Below, piece by piece: positions 1 to 10,035 of a stretch of 64,000 nucleotides of DNA (the stretch's first letter is position 1; each line of letters opens with the position of its first letter). The notes below the pieces were generated by a model. The model was not told the origin of the DNA, did no database searches, and saw nothing but the letters and a program-made list of their open reading frames with translations. A program made the position numbers and the translations under genes. Source of the stretch: Reinekea marina (GTDB lineage: Bacteria; Pseudomonadota; Gammaproteobacteria; Pseudomonadales; Natronospirillaceae); the NCBI RefSeq assembly GCF_030409715.1, contig NZ_JAUFQI010000001.1, positions 1,425,001-1,489,000 of the forward strand, given 5' to 3'.

Positions 1-37
1 GTTAAAACCGTTGAAATTGAAGGCTACACCAGGAAAT

Positions 38-113
38 GGGGCTATAGCTCAGCTGGGAGAGCGCCTGCTTTGCACGCAGGAGGTCTGCGGTTCGATCCCG
101 CATAGCTCCACCA
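38..113 (+). tRNA. tRNA-Ala (anticodon TGC)
   Basis: A full 76-nt cloverleaf is visible. The acceptor arms GGGGCTA and TAGCTCC pair, the D-loop AGCTCAGCTGGGAGAGC and the T-arm TTCGATCC are canonical, the anticodon TGC is at 71-73, and the CCA end is encoded. It lies upstream of 23S rRNA, the usual 16S-Ile-Ala-23S order, so the 16S gene and probably a tRNA-Ile lie just left of the window. Confidence 0.97.
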
Positions 114-286
114 ATTTTCTGGATACGGCGTTGAAAGCACGTCGCGTAGATAGCTACGCTTCCTTAGTTTCCGTCTTGTCTCCAGCAAATTAGCATTTTC
201 ATTTGCTTAATTCTATTCGCTGATCTTAAGTTTTGCACAGCCAAGTGTTTTAATCAAAAATACTTCGCTTTGCAAAATGCAAATAT

Positions 287-299
287 TGTTCTTTAAAAA
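287..299 (+). promoter_or_regulatory. rRNA boxA-like antitermination site
   Basis: TGTTCTTTAAAAA in the tRNA-23S spacer resembles the NusB/NusE boxA core (TGCTCTTTAACA). It sits about 280 nt before the 23S gene, where gammaproteobacterial operons carry a second boxA. The rest of the 114-573 spacer shows no gene. Confidence 0.6.
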
Positions 300-573
300 T
301 CTAGAAGAGTTCTCAAAATTATATATGAAGATATATCGTTGTTAAGCGAGCGTCTGTTGTGATGACAGAGTCGTTTAATAACAACTCAAGCGTAAAAACT
401 AGTATCAACAGTCACGCGTCAGTTCTCTTGTGAATTGGCGCCGAGAAAACGCGCATTAACTAGGCGTTGGCTGAGTGAGCGCAGGCGCATACATCAGTAT
501 GCAACTAAGTGAACGAAGACAACAACGACGTTAAGGTGGGTTTGATCAAGCCAGAAACTTTTTTGGGTTATAT

Positions 574-3572
<2,999 letters not shown>

Positions 3573-3733
3573 ATATAACGCCAAAAGAGTTTTGATTGTT
3601 GATAGCTAACGTTTGAATACATCTGAATATATAAGAACTTTCTCAGCCTCGGCTAAGAAAGAGAGAGCTGTTCTAGTACCCAATTGCGTAAAGCGTGGTA
3701 GCGCATATACCACCACGAGTTACACAACCAGTT

Positions 3734-3852
3734 TGCTTGACGACCATAGAGCGTTGGAACCACCTGATCCCATACCGAACTCAGCAGTGAAACGACGTAT
3801 CGCCGATGGTAGTGTGGGGTTTCCCCATGTGAGAGTAGGTCATCGTCAAGCG
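3734..3852 (+). rRNA. 5S ribosomal RNA
   Basis: About 119 nt with the canonical 5S blocks ACCTGATCCCATACCGAACTC and GTGTGGGGTTTCCCCATGTGAGAGTAGG. The terminal helix GCTTGACGA (3735-3743) pairs exactly with TCGTCAAGC (3843-3851). It follows 23S after a 160-nt spacer that shows no tRNA. Confidence 0.96.
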
Positions 3853-3868
3853 CCAAATAAACCCAAGA

Positions 3869-3892
3869 ACCCAGCCTAGTGCTGGGTTTTTT
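3869..3892 (+). terminator. Rho-independent terminator of the rRNA operon
   Basis: Stem CCCAGC, loop CTAGT, stem GCTGGG, followed by six T. It lies 17 nt after the 5S gene. Confidence 0.85.
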
Positions 3893-3917
3893 GGTTTATG
3901 GCATTCGAAAATAGAGA

Positions 3918-4048
3918 CCTACTCTCGAGTAGGGTGATGAACGGTTGGCGAAGCCAAAGTGGCCTACCTTAACGGTAGGACGCTAGTGAAGAACGCACTG
4001 AGCTAGGCTCAGGGCCGGACCATCGTCAAGTCTGCCCGCAGCCCGGCC
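3918..4048 (+). other. Hairpin-rich spacer with 5S-tail similarity
   Basis: Five hairpins follow one another: 3918-3933 (CCTACT/AGTAGG), 3945-3957 (TTGGC/GCCAA), 3963-3979 (CCTACC/GGTAGG), 3998-4012 (CTGAGC/GCTCAG), and a closing pair GGCCGG (4013-4018) with CCGGCC (4043-4048). The last hairpin loop carries CATCGTCAAG, identical to the 5S 3' end (3841-3850), and GCCAAATAA follows as it does after 5S. It could be the decayed tail of a duplicated 5S unit or a small structured RNA. No open reading frame is apparent. Confidence 0.45.
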
Positions 4049-4055
4049 AAATAAG

Positions 4056-4087
4056 AAAAGCCCGTTAGGATATCCTAACGGGCTTTT
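4056..4087 (+). terminator. Bidirectional terminator (perfect inverted repeat)
   Basis: Two 16-bp arms meet as a perfect palindrome centred on GGAT/ATCC. There is an A-run on the left and a T-run on the right, so it can terminate in either direction. It closes the hairpin-rich spacer after the rRNA operon. Confidence 0.85.
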
Positions 4088-4168
4088 TGCTGTGCGTTTG
4101 AAAAGTTCTGGGCTGCTGGCTTCGAGCTGGGGGTAAGGTCAAAAGATGGTGTTCATTGGCATGCTGCA

Positions 4169-4275
4169 CCGCGGTGGCTGAATGGCTGCCCTCGGTCGCG
4201 GTGAATACGTCCTTGTACGCTTAAGTTCGCCATCCATGGCTCACATACCCGAGGTCAACCACACAGCCACCACGG
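4169..4275 (-). repeat. 107-bp palindromic dispersed repeat, copy A
   Basis: Bounded by near-perfect inverted arms CCGCGGTGGCTG and CAGCCACCACGG. On the minus strand it carries the core GGGTATGTGAGCCATGGATGG followed by GCGAA, TAAGCG, AGGA and CGACCG, shared with copy B at 5887-5993. An inner stem CCTCGG/CCGAGG is also present. The arms differ between the copies but pair within each, which implies selection for a folded hairpin. Confidence 0.7.
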
Positions 4276-4476
4276 CTTGGGTCAGCTGAGAAACAAGGTA
4301 TATGCACCAAATAACTTGTAGGAATCTTCGGAGCGTAGTGGAGAGATGATTTTTTGAGCTTCAAGTTTATAGCTGCAAGCTTCAAGTGAGACAAAAACCG
4401 TTGGTGAAACTGTTGATTTGTACCACCTTAAAACATCGCGTCTCCGCAGGCTTCGATCGCTTATATGGACCCGTCC

Positions 4477-4744
4477 GTTGTTGCAAGCCACTTATTTTAC
4501 ATTAGATTGAGATTGCACGCTTATATTCGGCTTCTTATTTAGGACGGCCGTCGCCTTCTGTCCTGAGCCATTATGAGTTGTGCTCTTACTGTCCTGATCT
4601 CCTACGCGGCTTCTTTGAGCCAAAGCGCTCTCAAGGGTTCAGTAAGTCGATCTTATCTTTTGTGTCTTAAGGGTCTGCGCAACCTCTAGGTTAATCTGAT
4701 TTATAACTTCTAACTTACCTTGCTGGTTCTTTTTCTCTTTTGAC
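4477..4744 (-). ncRNA. Candidate IS1111 guide (seekRNA/bridge RNA) region
   Basis: This is the 268-nt non-coding segment between the transposase stop codon and the downstream subterminal repeat. IS1111-type elements are known to encode their target-selecting guide RNA in the 3' non-coding end. No reading frame is evident here. Placement follows from family knowledge; no secondary structure was computed. Confidence 0.4.
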
Positions 4745-5764
4745 TTAAGAGTGGTATACCGAACCATTTTTCATCAGTGCCCAACTGATTCTGGCGAGCT
4801 TATTCGCGAGTGCCACGATGATGACATTGGGATGCTTTTTCCCTTCGTGCTTCATCACCCATTGCTTTAGAGCACTGTCTTTTTCCTGCCGCTGCAAGGA
4901 TTTATAAGCCGACCTCGCGCCATGCACCAGCATCTTACGGATCTGTTTATTGCCTTGTTTACTAATGCCAAGCAAGACATCTTTCCCTCCGCTGGAGTGC
5001 TGTCTGGGAACCAACCCCAGTGAAGCACTGACATGGCGACCACTGGCAAACGATGCAGCCTTGCCAATGTGACTGTAGAGAAGCGTTGAGATGATTGGAC
5101 CGATACCCGGTATGCTTTGAAGACGCTTACAGGTTTCATTTGAGTTGGCGATCTGCGCGATTTCTTTGGCGTATTGCTGCTCTTGCTGTTCGCGTTGCAA
5201 CCACTGCTGCCTGAGGTCGGCTATCATTCGCCGACCTCGAACGCTGAGCTCATTCGTTCCATCCTCTAACACCAATAACACCTGCTCACGGATAGCATTT
5301 GCACCCTTAGGAAGAATGACTCCATATTCAGCCAACAGACCTCGGAGCTCATTGCCTACGGCAACACGCTCTTTCACTATACGCTCCCGAACACGATGCA
5401 ACGCCTGAAGATCTTGTTGCTCAACATTTTTTACAGCAACGGTCGGCATGGTTGGTCGACTCGCTGCTTCAGCGATGCCAAGAGCATCCCTGGTGTCATT
5501 TTTGTTCACCTGAACGAAGGGTTTAACGTAACGAGGGTGTATAACTTTAACGGTGTGACCGAGCTTAGCCAACTGCCTAGCCCAGTAATGGGATCCGCTG
5601 CAAGCTTCCATAGCGACGACAGATGTTGGCTGCTTCGCAAGAAAAGGCAACACTTGAGCACGCTTGAGCTGCTTCTTTTTAATCTCATTGCCGCGATGAT
5701 CTAACACAGACAATTGAAAAACAGACTTCGCCAAATCAAGACCGATAATGTTAGTATTTTGCAT
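4745..5764 (-). CDS. IS110/IS1111 family transposase
   Basis: A 339-residue DEDD (RuvC-like) recombinase that moves the insertion sequence under guide-RNA control. The N-terminal DEDD_Tnp_IS110 domain has IGLDLAKSVFQ (D10), MEAC (E53) and KNDTRDA (D90, D93). The C-terminal Transposase_20 domain has IPGIGP near 217 and the nucleophile-type SSGGK motif near 256-260. Both catalytic centres are intact, so the enzyme may be active. The ATG at 5762-5764 was chosen because GGAGG lies 7 nt upstream and the protein then begins as family members do; a longer frame upstream is not family-like. Confidence 0.93.
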   Translation of the reverse strand: MQNTNIIGLDLAKSVFQLSVLDHRGNEIKKKQLKRAQVLPFLAKQPTSVVAMEACSGSHYWARQLAKLGHTVKVIHPRYVKPFVQVNKNDTRDALGIAEAASRPTMPTVAVKNVEQQDLQALHRVRERIVKERVAVGNELRGLLAEYGVILPKGANAIREQVLLVLEDGTNELSVRGRRMIADLRQQWLQREQQEQQYAKEIAQIANSNETCKRLQSIPGIGPIISTLLYSHIGKAASFASGRHVSASLGLVPRQHSSGGKDVLLGISKQGNKQIRKMLVHGARSAYKSLQRQEKDSALKQWVMKHEGKKHPNVIIVALANKLARISWALMKNGSVYHS

Positions 5765-5886
5765 GATGGATCCTCCTGCTGGATGCCGTACCTGATTAGA
5801 GTTTTGCAACTTAATCATGGCACAAGTGGGACGGGTCCATCTCATTTCCTACGCAACATTGGATATGAAAGTGGCAACCTATTAAG

Positions 5887-5993
5887 CCTTGAGGGTGTGG
5901 GTGGGTTGAGTGGGTATCTGAGCCATGGATGGCGAAGCTAAGCGGCGCAGGATGCGCGAACAGCGACCGCTCAAGCCATCCACACCTTCAAGG
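5887..5993 (+). repeat. 107-bp palindromic dispersed repeat, copy B
   Basis: Same length and core as copy A (GAGCCATGGATGGCGAA, then TAAGCG, AGGA, GCGACCG), in inverted orientation relative to it. The outer arms CCTTGAGGGTGTGGGTGG (5887-5904) and CCATCCACACCTTCAAGG (5976-5993) pair at 16 of 18 positions. The inner stem is TTGAG/CTCAA. Confidence 0.7.
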
Positions 5994-6138
5994 CGACCAC
6001 CGCCTCCGAAAGCAACAAGCAGCAGAACTCAAAGGCCGACCACTGGCACCATAGGAAACGCAGTAGTTATTCAAGCCGACCACCGCCTCCGAAAACACCA
6101 AGCCGCAGTATTCAAAAGCCGACCAATGGCACCTGAGG
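5987..6138. repeat. Imperfect direct repeat, two ~62-bp units
   Basis: Unit 1 (5994-6055) and unit 2 (6077-6138) share CGACCACCGCCTCCGAAA, then CAAGC.GCAG, then CCGACCA.TGGCACC. Both are preceded by TTCAAG, which gives a period of 83 bp. The units abut copy B of the 107-bp repeat. No convincing gene covers the stretch from 5841 to 6166. Confidence 0.65.
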
Positions 6139-6166
6139 TAACCCTTTTGGTTACACACCCACAGAT

Positions 6167-7171
6167 CTATTGGCTTAGGAGTTTTGCTGCCCATTGAGTG
6201 TCAGGATGGATTTCTAGGCCAATCTTAATAACTACTGTTAGAGGAATTGCTAGTAGCATGCCTACGGGCCCTAGTATCCAACCCCAAAAGACTAGTGAGA
6301 GAAATACAATTAGAGGGGATATATCTAGGGTACGGCCCATTAATTTTGGCTCAATGAAGTTGCCAATGACCATGTTGATTCCGACAAAGCCTGTTAAGGA
6401 GATTAAAAACCCAGGTAGTCCTAGCTGGATGCTGGCGAGTAAGACTGGTGGAATGGCGGCGAGCATAGAACCAATGTTGGGGACGAAATTCATTAGAAAC
6501 GCTAACGTTCCCCAAATAACCGGGTAATCAACGCCTAATAACCACAGGAATATTCCGACGATTAAACCGGTAGCAATACTTATTAACGTTTTGATTAACA
6601 GGTAGCGCTGAACAAGTTTAGAAAAACGTTTTACATAATTAATGGTTAAATCATCGCCTAGGGCGAAAGTAACTTTTTTGGCAGCACTTTGTGCTTCATA
6701 AAGTGAAAAGATAAGGGTAAATAAAACTAAAACGATGGCCGTGAGAAAACTACCAATGCTTGAGAACAATGTACCAGCAAAACTTAGCAGCCTTTCTGTA
6801 GGTCGTAGCTCTTCAATGTATTGCTGAACATCATTGGTGATCCATGGCGCTGATTCTCGTAAGGTGGTTAGCCACTTTTCAACCTGAACAGTATAGGTCG
6901 GAAAGTTATTGATGAAATCACCGCTCGACGCAGCAACTATAGAGCCAACGCCGTAGAAAAAGGTAAAAACTAGTCCGACCATTAAGGTGATAGATAGCCC
7001 CAAAGGTACGCGCAAGCGCCTTAATAAAGCTACGCCAGGGTTAGTAAGCAATGCCAAGAAGAAGGCAATTAAAACTGGAACTATGATGGGTTGTGCGATT
7101 TTAACGCCCGCAATGATAATGACGATAGACGCGCAGGAGATTAAAAACCGAGTGGTAGGTGAATCTAACAT
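6167..7171 (-). CDS. AI-2E family transporter (PerM/YdiK/TqsA type)
   Basis: A 334-residue polytopic inner-membrane protein of the AI-2E_transport family (PF01594). Members are proposed exporters of small molecules such as autoinducer-2 or act as Na+/H+ exchangers; the substrate cannot be told here. Paired hydrophobic segments occupy about residues 7-45 and 58-82. A soluble insertion follows (about 85-150), then a C-terminal block of helices that includes the family-typical run through PNIGSMLAAIPPVLLA, GNFIEPKLMG, and the closing VGMLLAIPLTVVIKIGLE. The length is usual for the family. It is a stand-alone minus-strand gene next to the repeat region. Confidence 0.88.
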   Translation of the reverse strand: MLDSPTTRFLISCASIVIIIAGVKIAQPIIVPVLIAFFLALLTNPGVALLRRLRVPLGLSITLMVGLVFTFFYGVGSIVAASSGDFINNFPTYTVQVEKWLTTLRESAPWITNDVQQYIEELRPTERLLSFAGTLFSSIGSFLTAIVLVLFTLIFSLYEAQSAAKKVTFALGDDLTINYVKRFSKLVQRYLLIKTLISIATGLIVGIFLWLLGVDYPVIWGTLAFLMNFVPNIGSMLAAIPPVLLASIQLGLPGFLISLTGFVGINMVIGNFIEPKLMGRTLDISPLIVFLSLVFWGWILGPVGMLLAIPLTVVIKIGLEIHPDTQWAAKLLSQ

Positions 7172-7265
7172 AGCTTTCCTAAACAGATTGAATCAGTTAT
7201 TCCCGATACCATACATGACAACAAAGTCACTGCCAATTTAGTCACCGAAAGTTTAATAACGCGCC

Positions 7266-8015
7266 TTAATATTTATTAGAAGTAAGTCCCAATGTCTGTA
7301 CTGGTACTTTGTCAGTAAGATCGGATGAGACTTTGGATACACGAAAGGTATCTCGACAAGCATCCATGGTTAATAAGGGTTCAAAGTCAGAAAAGGGCTT
7401 ATTCGGATCGATCCAGTCGAGTATTTCACTGGGTCTTAGAATAAGCGGAAATGATTTTGCATGGATGTCTAAAAATTCATTATGAGGTGGTAAAGTAATA
7501 ATAGAAGTGTTTACTTGAGGGTTTCCGTGTTGATCAAGTCTTAATTTTGAGACTGCGCCAAAAAGCATCAGCCCCTCTGTCGCAGGCTCAATTAAGTGTT
7601 GCACTTTTCGAGTCGGTTGCATTTTTTTTGAGTCTAAGCCCATACTTATGCAATCTGAATATTTTAGCTCGCCCTTATAAATAGGCTGCCACTCGCAAAA
7701 ACCAGAGCCGATAACAATACTCTTAACACTGCGTGGTTTTTGTACATGAAGTGGTGATTTACCCACCTTGCTGCTTTTAGAATTAAAGCTTGTGATTTTT
7801 GAATTAACCGAACCATCGGGGTGTGTCGCTAGCCACCAAGTAGAGCCCATTAATTTTGGACCAGCTTTAGAAGGCACCATGGTCAGAACTTTATCGGTAG
7901 GGCGAAGATGCGGGTGGCGAATAACGTCAGAAATTTCGTCAGGCTGGTAACCAGCTATTTCAAAAAGGGGCAATAAAAGTGGGTAATCTGTAACGTTATA
8001 AATATATCCACACAT
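7266..8015 (-). CDS. SRAP (HMCES/YedK)-like DNA-protein crosslinking protein
   Basis: A 249-residue protein resembling SOS response-associated peptidase domain proteins, which protect abasic sites in single-stranded DNA by crosslinking through Cys2. The expected landmarks are present but divergent. It starts MCG (Cys2), FNSKSS stands for the FNAR motif, GFCEW for the (Y)EW glutamate, and IHAKSFPLIL for HDRMP. The catalytic Cys, Asn, Glu and His positions appear kept, while the DNA-contacting Arg is Lys. No LexA box is evident at its start. It is followed by the AI-2E gene and preceded 15 bp away by the ThiK-like gene. The assignment rests on motif order. Confidence 0.7.
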   Translation of the reverse strand: MCGYIYNVTDYPLLLPLFEIAGYQPDEISDVIRHPHLRPTDKVLTMVPSKAGPKLMGSTWWLATHPDGSVNSKITSFNSKSSKVGKSPLHVQKPRSVKSIVIGSGFCEWQPIYKGELKYSDCISMGLDSKKMQPTRKVQHLIEPATEGLMLFGAVSKLRLDQHGNPQVNTSIITLPPHNEFLDIHAKSFPLILRPSEILDWIDPNKPFSDFEPLLTMDACRDTFRVSKVSSDLTDKVPVQTLGLTSNKY

Positions 8016-8030
8016 ATTAAACCCCCAGCT

Positions 8031-8819
8031 TTAGGCTATTGTCCATTTATTAACGAATTCTTGCTGTTTTTGAACTGTACTATTTTTTGGAAACCTTACT
8101 TGGTACCAGAGTATAGACATCGCTTCGACAAGTGGAAGCAAAGGTTGGAGTTGTTCATAAGATATACCAAGCTTGTTAAGGCAATAAGATCTTTGCTCTA
8201 AATCTAAGTTAAATCCTAGAATAAAGCAGGCAATGTCGACTAATGGGTCTCCTGGAGCCGCATATTCCCAATCGTTCAGAAGTAGGCCAGTGTTGTTTTT
8301 ATATAGGTTCCCAACATGCCAGTCGTGATGACAAAGGACCAATGTTTCAGGCAATTGATAAGCTTGAGTATAGTCCTTTAAAGTCGACGAAAATTCGTTT
8401 GACAAGGCCGTAGACTGTTTTTGCAAGCGCGCTATTTGTAATGTGATATCTAAGGGGGGAGCGGTTAATGCCGTAATATCACAGTGATGAACTTGTTTTA
8501 AAAGATTTAATAAACAGTCAACGTCGTTCTCAACAGAGAGGGGTAAAGCTGATACCCAAGGTGTAACAAGGTAATCTGCAGTGGCCAATTCAGGGTGCAA
8601 GCACCAAGAAACACTTTGTAAGTGTTGTAAAATAGCAATTTCTCGATCTCTATCAATACCTAGGTTTTTGGCTTTAGATGAGTTAATCCTTACAGCAAAT
8701 AGCCCATTTGGCGATTCAAGTTGATATAGGCGATTTGTTAAACTGCTTTCTAGGCGCTTTATACTGACGTTCTCAGTGAATAGGTCTGTTAATTCTCTTA
8801 AAATATGATCCAGTAACAT
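8031..8819 (-). CDS. ThiK-like phosphotransferase (APH fold)
   Basis: A 262-residue kinase of the aminoglycoside/choline/thiamine phosphotransferase superfamily. CHHDWHVGNLY contains the catalytic loop HxDxxxxN, and NDWEYAAPGDPLVDIA is the Mg-binding DxE segment. Position next to the TPP riboswitch and thiBPQ suggests thiamine kinase, salvaging imported thiamine to thiamine phosphate. This is inference; choline or methylthioribose kinases share the fold. The frame stays open to 8897, but that N-terminal part would lie antisense to the riboswitch (8866-8957). ATG 8819, giving MLLDHILREL, is therefore preferred. No strong Shine-Dalgarno sequence supports either start. Confidence 0.72.
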   Translation of the reverse strand: MLLDHILRELTDLFTENVSIKRLESSLTNRLYQLESPNGLFAVRINSSKAKNLGIDRDREIAILQHLQSVSWCLHPELATADYLVTPWVSALPLSVENDVDCLLNLLKQVHHCDITALTAPPLDITLQIARLQKQSTALSNEFSSTLKDYTQAYQLPETLVLCHHDWHVGNLYKNNTGLLLNDWEYAAPGDPLVDIACFILGFNLDLEQRSYCLNKLGISYEQLQPLLPLVEAMSILWYQVRFPKNSTVQKQQEFVNKWTIA

Positions 8820-8865
8820 CAATGGCTCTAGGTTTTCATTAAAAAGTCTGTAAACTATGCCTCGT

Positions 8866-8957
8866 TCTTGCCGGGGTGCCAAGCAAATCAATTGCAATGT
8901 GCTGAGAAAAACCCGTTGAACCTGAACCAGTTTGTACTGGCGTAGGGAGCAAAGACT
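8866..8957 (+). promoter_or_regulatory. TPP riboswitch (THI element)
   Basis: It contains the two diagnostic blocks of the thi-box: GGGGTGCC with GCTGAGA, and ACCCGTTGAACCTGAACCAG followed by TACTGGCGTAGGGA. The P1 arms TTCTTGC and GCAAAGA can pair. It lies about 90 nt upstream of thiB on the same strand, so high thiamine pyrophosphate should shut off the transporter operon. Confidence 0.95.
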
Positions 8958-9045
8958 TCAATTAATGAAATCGTCTGTGCAACTCTCCCTCATCTATTCT
9001 TAGATACGCTGGTGTCAATGATTATTGATACAGGATTACGAATAC

Positions 9046-10035
9046 ATGAATAAAACCACATTATTTTCAAGCTTAGTATTAGCAGCCAGTGCTTCAGTGT
9101 TTTCAACTGAAAGTAATTTGACTGTATATACCTATGAGTCATTTACCAGTGAATGGGGCCCAGGTCCAGCATTAGAAAAAGCCTTTGAAGCCCAGTGCAA
9201 TTGCAATGTTGACTTTGTTGGCTTAGAAGATGGTGTTGCATTGCTAAATCGCTTAAAGCTTGAAGGGAAGCAAAGCCAGGCCGATATAATTTTGGGCATA
9301 GATGATGCCTTGGTAGCCGAAGCTAAAGCCTTAGGTTTAATTGCAGATTCTGGAGTTGATCTTTCAAAATTAAGCTTGCCTTATGAGTGGAGCGACTCAA
9401 AATTTGTACCTTATGATTACGGGCATTTTGCGTTTGTTTATGATCAAACTAAGCTTAAAAACGTACCGAGCTCACTTAAGGAACTGGTAGAAGAAAGCAA
9501 AGTAAGTATTATTTATCAAGACCCTCGAATAAGTACTCCTGGTCAAGGCTTGATGCTCTGGATGAAATCGGTTTATGGTGAGAAAGCCAATGAAGCATGG
9601 CAACAACTGCAGGCGAAAGCGGTGACCGTTACTCCAGGCTGGAGTGAAGCCTATGCGTTGTTTTTAGAAGGGCAAAGTGACATGGTGTTAAGTTATGTCA
9701 CGTCACCCGCATACCACATGACTTGGGATGATACGGACAAGTATCAGGCCGCACAGTTCTCAGAAGGTCACTACACGCAAATTGAAGTAGCGGCGGCGTT
9801 AGAATCCAGTGCAAATATAGAGCTGGCGCGTGAGTTTTTGAGTTTTCTAGTGACAAAACCAGCGCAAGATGTTTTTGCAGGAACAAACTGGATGTGGCCA
9901 GTGCTAGAAAGTGCAGAGAAACCAGAAGCATTTGATCAGTTATTTAGCCCGTCTTCTTTGTACTTTAGCAGTGAAGAAGTGTTAGCTAATCGAAGAGATT
10001 GGGTTAAAGAGTGGCGTAATGCCGCGAGTCAGTAA
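9046..10035 (+). CDS. thiB: Thiamine ABC transporter, periplasmic binding protein
   Basis: A 329-residue periplasmic protein that binds thiamine and delivers it to ThiPQ. A short signal peptide (MNKTTLFSSLVLAASASVFS) is followed by LTVYTYESFTSEWGPGPALEKAFE, the usual opening of ThiB/iron-type class-II binding proteins. ADIILGIDD and the aromatic-rich C-terminal lobe (MTWDD, GTNWMWPVL) fit the family. ATG 9046 is preferred to the earlier TTG because it gives a clean signal peptide and has AGGA 11 nt upstream. It is the first gene behind the TPP riboswitch and overlaps thiP by 17 bp. Confidence 0.92.
   Translation: MNKTTLFSSLVLAASASVFSTESNLTVYTYESFTSEWGPGPALEKAFEAQCNCNVDFVGLEDGVALLNRLKLEGKQSQADIILGIDDALVAEAKALGLIADSGVDLSKLSLPYEWSDSKFVPYDYGHFAFVYDQTKLKNVPSSLKELVEESKVSIIYQDPRISTPGQGLMLWMKSVYGEKANEAWQQLQAKAVTVTPGWSEAYALFLEGQSDMVLSYVTSPAYHMTWDDTDKYQAAQFSEGHYTQIEVAAALESSANIELAREFLSFLVTKPAQDVFAGTNWMWPVLESAEKPEAFDQLFSPSSLYFSSEEVLANRRDWVKEWRNAASQ

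Larger units (their letters stand above)
4465..5840 (-). mobile_element. IS110 family (IS1111-type) insertion sequence
   Basis: About 1.38 kb, bounded by a 12-bp perfect inverted repeat: ATGGACCCGTCC (4465-4476) and GGACGGGTCCAT (5829-5840). Short subterminal repeats of this length are typical of the IS1111 group, whose true tips lie a few bases further out. The element has one DEDD transposase gene (4745-5764) and 268 nt of non-coding DNA downstream of it. It sits between two 107-bp palindromic repeats. Exact ends and target duplication are not determined. Confidence 0.8.

Noticed and set aside
4282..4491. 69-codon minus-strand frame at the left end of the IS
   Set aside because: It crosses the IS boundary repeat and has no ribosome-binding site or family features.
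5145..5941. Plus-strand open frames across the transposase gene
   Set aside because: They are antisense to an intact IS110 transposase with clear catalytic motifs, and their translations show no recognisable domain.
5925..6197. Open frame across the repeat region (Pro/Arg-rich translation)
   Set aside because: It is produced by the repeats themselves; opposite-strand frames also stay open and neither resembles a protein.
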